The notes under the pieces are model-generated. The model had not been told where the DNA came from. It ran no database searches and was given only the letters and a program-made list of their open reading frames with translations. From GCA-002282575 sp964416645 (GTDB taxonomy: Bacteria; Pseudomonadota; Gammaproteobacteria; Thiomicrospirales; Thiomicrospiraceae): 30,143 nt of DNA. Positions 16,369-23,204 of the stretch are shown in pieces; position 1 is the first letter of the stretch, and every line of letters starts with the position of its first letter. Both the position numbers and the translations under genes were made by a program. Where the stretch lies: contig CAYQEZ010000022.1 of the NCBI GenBank assembly GCA_964416645.1, positions 1 to 30,143 of the forward strand, in the 5' to 3' direction.

Positions 16369-18614
16369 CACCCCTTAGGCGTGTGCCTTGGTTTACGCGG
16401 TTTGTCTTTTTTCATCGCATCCCCTGCCCGTTCGGTATATTTGGTAAGGAAGGTTTGCTGACCAAACTTTTTACCCGTGCGTTTGCCTTCACCACCCGCA
16501 TCCCCAGTGCCTGCGGGTTGCCAAGTGGGAATCAGGTGATGCTTGCCATTGCCAATTAAATCCGCACGACCCATTTTTTTCAAGGCTTCGCGCAATAGTG
16601 GCCAATTTTCCGCATCGTGATAACGCAAGAAAGCTTTGTGCAAACGACGCTGCTTCATCCCTTTAGGGCTAAATACACGCTCATTTTCGTCGCCTTCCCG
16701 TAAAATTTTACGCAGCGGGTTTTTACCACTGTGGTACATCGCTGATGCCAACGCCATCGGACTAGGTAAGAAGGCTTGTACTTGGTCGGCACGGAAACCA
16801 TTGCGCTTGAGCCATAAAGCCAAGTTCATCATGTCTTCATCATTAGTGCCTGGGTGAGCGGCAATAAAGTAAGGAATGAGGTACTGCTCTTTGCCTGCTT
16901 CGGCAGAGAATTTGTCGAACATGGCTTTGAAATTGTCGTAAGCGCCCATGCCTGGCTTCATCATTTTCGACAAAGGCCCTGTTTCGGTATGTTCGGGGGC
17001 AATTTTTAGGTAACCACCAACGTGATGCTGTACCAATTCTTTCACATATTCGGGGGTTTCTACCGCCAAGTCGTAGCGCAATCCCGACGCAATCAGCACC
17101 TTTTTAATGCCTGGCAAAGCGCGCGCTTTACGGTACAAATGCACCAGCGGTGTTTGGTCGGTATTGAGATAACGGCAAATAACAGGATGCACACAAGATA
17201 AACGACGGCAGTTGCTTTCGATGCGCTCATCTTTACACGCCAAGCGCCACATATTCGCCGTTGGTCCGCCCAAATCGGAAATCACGCCCGTAAAGCCTTT
17301 GACGCGATCACGAATTTCTTCCACTTCGCGTAAAATCGATTTTTCGGAACGGTTTTGAATAATGCGTCCTTCATGTTCGGTAATGGAGCAGAAGGTACAG
17401 CCGCCAAAACAACCCCGCATGATATTCACCGAGAAACGAATCATTTCCCACGCAGGAATACGGGCATCACCATAACTGGGATGAGGCGCACGCGCATAAT
17501 ACAAATCGAAAACGCCATCCATTTCGGGCGTGGTCAGCGGATAAGGCGGTGGCGTGAGCCAAACTTCTTTGTCACCATGACGCTGCACCAAAGCACGCGC
17601 ATTACCTGGATTGGTTTCTAAATGGAAAACACGCGAGGCGTGGGCGTAAAGTACAGGGTCGTCACGTACCTGTTCAAATGAGGGCATACGAATAACGGTC
17701 AATTCGCGCGGATGGAAACGCGGAATTTGACTGGTGATGTGTACCACCGTTAAGCCATTTTTTTCGTCGATGCTTTGCGTTTTCGCCGCCGATTTGCTTG
17801 AGTTGGTTTGTTCAACATCAGCTGTTTTAGCTTTATTGTCTTCACAACTGGCTTCGGTTTGCATGGCGTAGGGGTCGATATGGGCATCGATTTTACCAGG
17901 CGTATCCACTTCGGTTGAGTCCATCACCACGAAACCTTCCGGTACGCGATTACGCACAAACACCGTGCCGCGCACATCAGTCATCTCTTTAGGATGTTCG
18001 CCCTTGGCAATACGATGTGCTACTTCAACCAGCGCACGTTCAGCATTACCGTAAAGCAAAATATCGGCTTTGCTGTCCATAATAATGGAGCGACGCACCT
18101 TGTCTGACCAGTAATCGTAATGGGCAATACGACGCAGACTGGCTTCAATACCGCCAATGACAATCGGCACTTCTTTGTAAGCTTCGCGACAACGCTGAGA
18201 ATAAACGGTTACCGCACGGTCGGGACGCTTACCGTGGGCATCGTCGGGCGTGTAGGCATCGTTGTGACGCAAGCGACGGTCGGAGGTGTAATGATTGACC
18301 ATCGAGTCCATATTACCCGCCGTCACACCAAAAAACAGATTCGGCTTACCCAAGGCTTTGAAAGGCTCTGCAGAGGTCCAGTCAGGTTGAGCAATGATAC
18401 CGACACGAAAGCCTTGCGCTTCCAACACCCGACCAATCACCGCCATACCAAAACTAGGATGGTCAACATAGGCATCGCCCGTCACTAAAATAATGTCGCA
18501 GCTATCCCAACCGAGTTCGTCCATTTCGGCACGACTTATCGGCAAAAATGGCGCAGTACCGAAGCGTTGCGCCCAGTATTTGCGATAAGAAAAGATATTT
18601 TTAGCGACGAACAT
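16368..18614 (-). CDS. ygiQ: YgiQ family radical SAM protein
   Basis: 748 residues, close to E. coli YgiQ and highly similar along most of its length (for example LGWDSCDIILVTGDAYVDHP, then SFGMA). The radical SAM cluster motif CFGGCTFC gives Cys402, Cys406 and Cys409. The N-terminal domain is the UPF0313 type. I chose the ATG at 18614, not the ATG at 18638, because AAGGA lies 7 nt upstream and the alignment starts there. A low-complexity insertion rich in Lys/Ser/Thr (about 257-288) and a Lys/Arg-rich tail are typical variable parts. Substrate unknown. Confidence 0.95.
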   Translation of the reverse strand: MFVAKNIFSYRKYWAQRFGTAPFLPISRAEMDELGWDSCDIILVTGDAYVDHPSFGMAVIGRVLEAQGFRVGIIAQPDWTSAEPFKALGKPNLFFGVTAGNMDSMVNHYTSDRRLRHNDAYTPDDAHGKRPDRAVTVYSQRCREAYKEVPIVIGGIEASLRRIAHYDYWSDKVRRSIIMDSKADILLYGNAERALVEVAHRIAKGEHPKEMTDVRGTVFVRNRVPEGFVVMDSTEVDTPGKIDAHIDPYAMQTEASCEDNKAKTADVEQTNSSKSAAKTQSIDEKNGLTVVHITSQIPRFHPRELTVIRMPSFEQVRDDPVLYAHASRVFHLETNPGNARALVQRHGDKEVWLTPPPYPLTTPEMDGVFDLYYARAPHPSYGDARIPAWEMIRFSVNIMRGCFGGCTFCSITEHEGRIIQNRSEKSILREVEEIRDRVKGFTGVISDLGGPTANMWRLACKDERIESNCRRLSCVHPVICRYLNTDQTPLVHLYRKARALPGIKKVLIASGLRYDLAVETPEYVKELVQHHVGGYLKIAPEHTETGPLSKMMKPGMGAYDNFKAMFDKFSAEAGKEQYLIPYFIAAHPGTNDEDMMNLALWLKRNGFRADQVQAFLPSPMALASAMYHSGKNPLRKILREGDENERVFSPKGMKQRRLHKAFLRYHDAENWPLLREALKKMGRADLIGNGKHHLIPTWQPAGTGDAGGEGKRTGKKFGQQTFLTKYTERAGDAMKKDKPRKPRHTPKG

Positions 18615-18659
18615 AGCCGATTCCTTGGGGTAGCCCATAATTTTTTTGTTCTTGAAATT

Positions 18660-18833
18660 ATGGATATTTTACCGCATTTATTGCATGATGATGGCAGTAA
18701 AAAATTTTCAAAAACGCACAATATCAACTGGAAAACACTATATGGCGTGAAAGAGACTGACATAGTACCTGGTGGTGTGGCAGAGTTGGCGCATTTGCAA
18801 CAACAAAAAGGCTTAGCTTACATTGCACCTTAA
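18660..18833 (+). CDS. Possible small protein, unknown
   Basis: 57-residue frame starting MDILPHLLHDDGSKKFSKTH and ending KGLAYIAP. Codon use looks like the neighbours. No ribosome site is visible, I recognise no family, and no other plus-strand gene is next to it. A strong hairpin follows 11 bp after the stop, which fits a transcribed unit. It may be a real small gene, or the remnant of a larger one lost here. It starts 46 bp from ygiQ on the opposite strand. Confidence 0.3.
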   Translation: MDILPHLLHDDGSKKFSKTHNINWKTLYGVKETDIVPGGVAELAHLQQQKGLAYIAP

Positions 18834-18844
18834 TGGGCCGATAT

Positions 18845-18868
18845 CAGGAAACCCCAGCGGGTTTCCTG
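18845..18868 (+). terminator. Perfect 10-bp hairpin, terminator-like
   Basis: CAGGAAACCC (18845-18854) and GGGTTTCCTG (18859-18868) pair perfectly over a 4-nt loop. Only a weak T content follows (CTTGCTCG), so it may be a Rho-independent terminator of a degraded type or a mRNA stabilising hairpin. On the minus strand there is no T-run either. Confidence 0.45.
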
Positions 18869-18912
18869 CTTGCTCGAAAGAGTCATGCCGCTAGGTGTCA
18901 GCGCAGCAAACA

Positions 18913-19040
18913 CTAAAACCGTCGCCAACAGGCAAAATAGCAAGGAACAAGGCGCGCAGACTCAAGGAGTTTACATCAGTAAATGACGCAGAGCGAGCAC
19001 CGCAGTAACGCCGCTAGATGTCTGTTGGCGTGAGTTTTAG
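18913..19040. repeat. Short element with 19-bp imperfect terminal inverted repeats
   Basis: The left end (18913-18931) is CTAAAAC, 3 variable bases, CGCCAACAG. The right end (19022-19040) is its reverse complement at 16 of 19 positions, the three mismatches being the central triplet. Total length 128 bp, no coding capacity. The right end overlaps the last codon of the MepK-like gene. The form is that of a MITE or dispersed intergenic repeat; no second copy is in this window. Within the gene-free stretch 18615-19036 this element, the hairpin and the small frame are all I see. Confidence 0.5.
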
Positions 19041-19582
19041 CCTTCCCAAATCACCGTCCGCCCTACCTCCCTTGAATCCAAATGCATCCAATTCGGTGTG
19101 CCGCCATAAAACCCCATACCGACACCTTCGTGAAATTTCACTTGCTTCATCCAAGTAAATAAGACATCGGTGGGTACACCTAGCACATGAAAATCAATCG
19201 CCTGACCTTTCAGGTGATAACTCTGTAAAGCACCACCGACCTCCCGATTGGTTTGCCAAGTGCGAAAGGCACTGTGTACCAAAAAAGTGGGATTCAGCAG
19301 CCCTGCCTGCGTCAGTGCCACACGAATACCGTCCATAATATCCAACAAACGCACATCAATCACCGAAGCTTGATCGGCTTTCACATCTCGCATAACATGA
19401 CAAATTTGACGATAGGCGTGCATATCGAGCTGACCATTGCGCTTATAAACCACCGACAGCACCTCTCCTGACTGAGGACGCTTGAGATTAAGCATACGTC
19501 CTGTCTGTCTTGCTTGACTAGGTAATGCTGCTGGCATTAACAAGCTGGCCGATAGGCTTTTCAGAAATAAGCGACGATCCAT
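19037..19582 (-). CDS. MepK/YcbK-like murein endopeptidase (DUF882), Tat-exported
   Basis: 181 residues from the ATG at 19582. The N-terminus MDRRLFLKSLSASLLMPAAL is a twin-arginine signal (RRLFLK), with probable cleavage after SQA. The mature domain shows the zinc peptidase pattern SYHLKGQAIDFH (His123, Asp130) and WMHLD (His167), as in E. coli MepK, which cuts 3-3 cross-links in peptidoglycan. The HSAFRTWQTNREVGG segment also fits. A TTG three codons earlier is less likely. The gene lies 15 bp after the small gene upstream. Periplasmic location inferred from the signal. Confidence 0.85.
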   Translation of the reverse strand: MDRRLFLKSLSASLLMPAALPSQARQTGRMLNLKRPQSGEVLSVVYKRNGQLDMHAYRQICHVMRDVKADQASVIDVRLLDIMDGIRVALTQAGLLNPTFLVHSAFRTWQTNREVGGALQSYHLKGQAIDFHVLGVPTDVLFTWMKQVKFHEGVGMGFYGGTPNWMHLDSREVGRTVIWEG

Positions 19583-19597
19583 GCTGACCAATCCAAC

Positions 19598-19813
19598 TTA
19601 ATCAATACGCAAACGCACCGCAGCACCAGCTAACCGATACTGTAACGACATAATCATATCCATTTCTTGCTGACTGCGTGTTAAGGGATCGGCTGGCTTA
19701 GCTCCCTTTACGACAATCTTCCAAACCTTGTCAGATGACTGATGTGTAACAACAGCCACGCCCGCTCCCAGCACGCGCTGACAAATATCGGTGATGGCTG
19801 CTAACTCGTTCAT
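19598..19813 (-). CDS. Small conserved-looking protein, unknown
   Basis: 71 residues from the ATG at 19813, preceded by AGAGGG 8 nt upstream. The frame extends further upstream only to a TTG without support. The sequence (MNELAAITDICQRVLGAGVA and on to LAGAAVRLRID) shows no signal peptide or membrane helix and no motif I recognise. It is the first gene of a two-gene unit with the MepK-like endopeptidase, and is divergent from greB. Confidence 0.65.
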   Translation of the reverse strand: MNELAAITDICQRVLGAGVAVVTHQSSDKVWKIVVKGAKPADPLTRSQQEMDMIMSLQYRLAGAAVRLRID

Positions 19814-19893
19814 GCTTCTAACCCTCTTCCATTCCACGAAAAACCGCCAATAACAAGACAGCACTCTTTCCCCCAAGCCCCTCAACCCTGTAT

Positions 19894-19922
19894 TTTTCAA
19901 AGTTTCCCTAAGTCATTATAAT
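19894..19922 (+). promoter_or_regulatory. Likely greB promoter
   Basis: TTTTCA (19894-19899) and a perfect TATAAT (19917-19922) are 17 bp apart on the plus strand, giving a leader of about 85 nt before greB. The -10 lies in ATTATAAT, which also reads TATAAT on the minus strand, so it may serve the divergent 19813 gene too, though no good minus-strand -35 is visible. Confidence 0.5.
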
Positions 19923-20012
19923 AGAGGAGTTAGGTCATATATTATAAAATGTTGTTGAATACGCCTTTACTCTTCTTTCACACCCTAGATTTTATAAAAC
20001 AGCTTTATCGTT

Positions 20013-20489
20013 ATGCAGTTAAAACCCATCACACCCGAAGGCTATCAGCAACTCAAAGCCGAACTCGACCAGCTTTGGTACAAAGAACGCCCCGAAGTAA
20101 CCAAGGTCGTGCAATGGGCGGCTGGGTTAGGCGACCGCTCTGAAAATGCCGACTACCAATACAATAAGCGTCGCTTGCGTGAGATTGATCGTCGTGTACG
20201 CTTTCTAAGCAAACACCTAGAAGAAGTGAAAGTGGTGGACTATCACCCGCAGCAAGAAGGCAAAATTTTCTTCGGTGCTTGGGTAACACTAGAAGATGAG
20301 CAAGGCGAGACCTTGAGTTTCCGTATTGTTGGACAAGAAGAAATTTATGGTCGTGACGACTATATCTCGTTACACGCCCCGATGGTCAAGGCTTGTCTGG
20401 GCAAAGCTGTCGATGATGAAGTGGTGGTTAAACTGCCAGCGGGTAATCAAGTTTGGTGTGTGGTAGAGATTCGCTATCAAGTTAGTTAA
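20013..20489 (+). CDS. greB: Transcription elongation factor GreB
   Basis: Rescues backtracked RNA polymerase by stimulating transcript cleavage. 158 residues, the same as E. coli GreB. The N-terminal coiled coil has the acidic tip GDRSENADYQYN with Asp41 and Glu44, followed by KRRLREIDRRVRFLSK. The PQQEGKIFFGAWV segment separates GreB from GreA. There is little ribosome-site signal before the ATG. A terminator follows directly. Confidence 0.96.
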   Translation: MQLKPITPEGYQQLKAELDQLWYKERPEVTKVVQWAAGLGDRSENADYQYNKRRLREIDRRVRFLSKHLEEVKVVDYHPQQEGKIFFGAWVTLEDEQGETLSFRIVGQEEIYGRDDYISLHAPMVKACLGKAVDDEVVVKLPAGNQVWCVVEIRYQVS

Positions 20490-20526
20490 CCGCATCGGCA
20501 ACTTACCTAACACCTCAAAAACAGAG

Positions 20527-20556
20527 AACCCCGCAATCTTAGCGGGGTTTTGTTTT
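20527..20556 (+). terminator. Rho-independent terminator of greB
   Basis: Stem AACCCCGC (20527-20534) with GCGGGGTT (20542-20549), a 7-nt loop, followed by TTGTTTT. It separates greB from the toxin-antitoxin module. Confidence 0.85.
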
Positions 20557-20566
20557 ATCGCCCACT

Positions 20567-20640
20567 ACAAATTGACATTTACACAAGTTGACAAGTTGAC
20601 AAGTTGTATTGAATAATACAAAAAACACGATACAGGAGGC
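20567..20640 (+). promoter_or_regulatory. Promoter/operator of Phd-PIN module with 8-bp iterons
   Basis: Three identical tandem copies of ACAAGTTG (20583-20606) are preceded by an in-phase degenerate copy ACAAATTG at 20567. Each perfect copy holds the small palindrome CAAGTTG, and each junction creates TTGACA, a consensus -35 (20572, 20588, 20596). A -10 such as TAATAC at 20614-20619 lies downstream; which -35 is used is not clear. AGGAGG at about 20634-20639 is the antitoxin ribosome site. Autorepression by the antitoxin is the usual arrangement and is inferred here. Confidence 0.6.
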
Positions 20641-20646
20641 GTAACA

Positions 20647-20892
20647 ATGGAAGCCATTGCGGTTGCCCAATTAAAAGCCGATTTTTCTAGCATTCTCTCT
20701 AAAATTGAACAAACAGGCGAAGGTGTCATTGTTGAATATGGACGCTTGCATAAAAAAGTTGCGGTGCTGTTACCGTACTCCCCCAAATACGAACAGCAAG
20801 CACAACGTCAATTTGGTATTTTGCAGGGTAAAGGTAAGGTCGAATTTCATGATGATTTTGCCATGACCGAAGAAATGTTACTTGGCTTATGA
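20647..20892 (+). CDS. Phd/YefM-family antitoxin
   Basis: 81 residues. The N-terminal half has the Phd/YefM DNA-binding fold pattern (VAQLKADFSSILSKIEQTGEGVIVEYGRLHKKVAVLLPY, shortened: start VAQLKADFSSILSKIE, end KVAVLLPY). The C-terminal part, ending DDFAMTEEMLLGL, is the expected toxin-binding tail. AGGAGG lies 7 nt before ATG. The stop overlaps the toxin start as ATGA. It probably represses its own promoter through the iterons upstream. Confidence 0.88.
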   Translation: MEAIAVAQLKADFSSILSKIEQTGEGVIVEYGRLHKKVAVLLPYSPKYEQQAQRQFGILQGKGKVEFHDDFAMTEEMLLGL

Positions 20893-21290
20893 AATTGCTA
20901 TTAGATACGCATATTTTGTTGTGGCTTATTTATTCGCCCAAAAAACTTCCCGATCACTGGTTAGCTGTGTTGAAAAACCCCAACAACCAGCTCTATGTGA
21001 GTCACTTAAGTTATTGGGAAATTGCATTAAAATACGGTTTGGGTAAACTCACCTTAGAAGGCGCAACCCCAGAAGACATACCGAGCTTAGCGCAAAATAT
21101 GGCAATCGCTTCTTTAGCGCCGTCAGCACAAGTATTAGCCAGTGTTCATAACTTATCGGCAATAGAGGGGCACAAAGACCCTTTCGATCGCGCTTTAATT
21201 TGGACGGCAATCTGTGAAAACCTGACCTTAGTTTCGCACGATCAGAAGCTTTCTGGCTATCAGACTCAAAGATTGTCTCTGCTAAAATAA
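20889..21290 (+). CDS. PIN-domain toxin (VapC-like)
   Basis: 133-residue PIN domain nuclease. The acidic site residues are Asp6 (MKLLLDTHILLWL), Glu44 (SYWEIALK), Asp97 and Asp100 (DPFDRAL) and Asp118 (SHDQ). The family cleaves tRNA or rRNA; the target of this member is unknown. It is paired with a Phd-type antitoxin rather than a VapB AbrB-type, a common mix. A terminator follows immediately. Confidence 0.9.
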   Translation: MKLLLDTHILLWLIYSPKKLPDHWLAVLKNPNNQLYVSHLSYWEIALKYGLGKLTLEGATPEDIPSLAQNMAIASLAPSAQVLASVHNLSAIEGHKDPFDRALIWTAICENLTLVSHDQKLSGYQTQRLSLLK

Positions 21291-21330
21291 AAACCCCAAC
21301 GTCTTGTTCTCGGTGGGGTTTTTATTTTAT
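21289..21330 (+). terminator. Terminator of the toxin-antitoxin module
   Basis: AAAAACCCCA (21289-21298) pairs with TGGGGTTTTT (21314-21323); inner C-G pairs shorten the loop. A T-rich tail (ATTTTAT) follows. The tail and the next bases resemble those of the greB terminator. Confidence 0.8.
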
Positions 21331-21365
21331 CGCTAAGTTAGGCCAATTCACGTAAAATAGATGTC

Positions 21366-22055
21366 ATGAACATTCTATTACTTGTCGCCATTGGCTTAGT
21401 TGCCGTAGCGCTTTACATTCCGCAATGGCACACCAAACGCATCCTACAGCGTTTTAGCGCACCTCATCCTACCTTACCAGGAACGGGTTCTCAGTTTGCA
21501 GAACACTTGCTCAAACAGCAAGGACTCACTCATGTTCGCGTGGAAGAAACCAGCGATGGCGATCATTACGATCCACTCAGCAAAACCGTGCGCCTCTCAC
21601 CCGACAATTTTCACCGCAACTCATTAACTGCCATTGTGACTGCCGCGCACGAAGTGGGTCATGCCATTCAAGATGCACAAGGCTACGAAGCCCTACAAAG
21701 ACGCACCGAACTGGTCACACGCGCACAAACCTTTGCGCGTTTTTCGGGCTGGGCGTTAATTGCCTTACCCATTTTATTGGTGGTGATTCACAGCCCCATT
21801 TTAGCTGCCTTAGCTTTTGCGATTGGTTTTGTTTCACAATTTGGCGGCGTGTTGGTGAATATCACGACCTTACCCGTGGAACTTGACGCTAGCTTTAATC
21901 GTGCCATGCCGTTATTAGCTCAAAGTAATTTATTAAGCCCTAAAGAACTACATTCCGCTAGGCGGATTTTACGCGCTTGCGCCATGACTTATGTGGCTGG
22001 TTCTTTATCCAGCTTGTTGAATTTGTGGAAGTGGATGAAAGCGATCCGTCGCTGA
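21366..22055 (+). CDS. Membrane zinc metallopeptidase (YugP-like)
   Basis: 229 residues. The zinc motif HEVGH (His95, Glu96, His99) is followed by LPVELDASFNRA with Glu172/Asp174, the pattern of the neutral zinc metallopeptidase 2 (YugP) family. Membrane helices at about 2-20 and 127-165. Substrate unknown. No ribosome site is seen; TAAAAT ends 7 nt before the ATG, so the mRNA could be leaderless. The 3' end overlaps hemY on the other strand by 51 bp. Confidence 0.85.
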   Translation: MNILLLVAIGLVAVALYIPQWHTKRILQRFSAPHPTLPGTGSQFAEHLLKQQGLTHVRVEETSDGDHYDPLSKTVRLSPDNFHRNSLTAIVTAAHEVGHAIQDAQGYEALQRRTELVTRAQTFARFSGWALIALPILLVVIHSPILAALAFAIGFVSQFGGVLVNITTLPVELDASFNRAMPLLAQSNLLSPKELHSARRILRACAMTYVAGSLSSLLNLWKWMKAIRR

Positions 22056-23204
22056 TACCGCCTTCAGCTGTGTACAGAGCAAACGCCGACCCGCTTCAGG
22101 GTTAGACTGAGCCGCATACAAATCGGACAAAGCCACCGCAACCTGAGCATTGGGCGCTAATTGCAAACTGTGTAATAAATCTTGTTCCGCTTGTTGACTC
22201 ATGCCTTGCTGCTTAGCCAGCAATCCCGACAGCCACCATAAAGCTGGCTCGTTAGGATAGCTTTTCAACCACTGTTTCACTTGCTTCAACTCACGATAAG
22301 CATCTTGTCCGCTCAAAGCGACCAGTAAAGGCAAGAGCTGTGAATCCCACTGATGCTCTAGGGCTTTGACCACCACTTGCCATAAACTGCTCGAAGCGCC
22401 CCACATTAAGGCACGCTCAACATAAGCTTTCACAATCAACGGATGGCGTTGTTGTGAACGAGACAAGGCTTTCCATTCTGCTTCCAGTAGTTCTCGATTA
22501 TCGGCACGACTGAGTGATTGCGCCAGCAAGATAGATTGCAATTCCAGATAACGCGAGCGAGATAAGGCATTTTTTGCTTCTGGTAAATAACCAGCCAAGC
22601 TTTGCCAGTCCGATAACCGCTCTAATGCCTGCACCCGCATCGCTTTTAAAGTGCGCTGTTTTGGATAAAGCGATTGTAAAGAGTCAATCAATGCCAAAGC
22701 CCGTTCGGGCTGTTCGTCCATTAACCAACGGCTATGTAATAGCTGAATAGTAAACGCCTGATCAGGCGCTGAGGCAAGTGCTTTCTCGATATAAGCATCA
22801 CGCTGAACCAGTTGATGCTGAGCCTGCGCTAACTGGGCTGCCAGACAATAACGTAACCATTGACTGGCATCCTTGCCAGCAACTAAGACCTGCATCGCCT
22901 TGTCATCTTCTTGCAACGCTAGTGCTTGCAAACTCTGTGCGACATGCTTCATCGGTAGTGCAGCGCGCTTACCTTCTCGCCAACGACGCCAGCGCTCTGG
23001 CAAACGCCACACCCCCAACACCAAACGCATGACACCGTAAACAACGGCTAATGCCAACACCAACAACAGCACTAAAAAACTGACTGAGGTTTCAATCAGC
23101 CAACCCGACCAATTAACCGCGACATAGCCCTGTTCACTCACCGCGAACATGGCCAAACCAGCACCTAAAATCGCCAGCACGCCCCAAAGAATAAGTCGAA
23201 TCAT
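22005..23204 (-). CDS. hemY: HemY-like protein of the hem operon
   Basis: 399 residues (E. coli HemY 398). Two N-terminal membrane helices (about 3-23 and 38-62) are followed by the HemY N-terminal domain (KRAALPMKHVAQSLQALALQEDD, seen as ALPMKH...LALQ) and TPR-like helical repeats to the C-terminus. Its biochemical role in gammaproteobacteria is not settled, and it is not the HemY protoporphyrinogen oxidase of Bacillus. Its start overlaps the hemX stop (ATGA). The C-terminal 16 codons overlap the convergent metallopeptidase gene. Confidence 0.9.
   Translation of the reverse strand: MIRLILWGVLAILGAGLAMFAVSEQGYVAVNWSGWLIETSVSFLVLLLVLALAVVYGVMRLVLGVWRLPERWRRWREGKRAALPMKHVAQSLQALALQEDDKAMQVLVAGKDASQWLRYCLAAQLAQAQHQLVQRDAYIEKALASAPDQAFTIQLLHSRWLMDEQPERALALIDSLQSLYPKQRTLKAMRVQALERLSDWQSLAGYLPEAKNALSRSRYLELQSILLAQSLSRADNRELLEAEWKALSRSQQRHPLIVKAYVERALMWGASSSLWQVVVKALEHQWDSQLLPLLVALSGQDAYRELKQVKQWLKSYPNEPALWWLSGLLAKQQGMSQQAEQDLLHSLQLAPNAQVAVALSDLYAAQSNPEAGRRLLCTQLKAVSATDRFHPLPQIQQAG

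Noticed and set aside
18615..18638. Upstream ATG for ygiQ at 18638
   Set aside because: No ribosome site before it, and AAGGA lies 7 nt before the ATG at 18614, where the alignment with E. coli YgiQ begins.
19814..19900. 29-residue N-terminal extension of the small gene at 19598
   Set aside because: It starts at a TTG without a ribosome site, while the ATG at 19813 has AGAGGG at good spacing.
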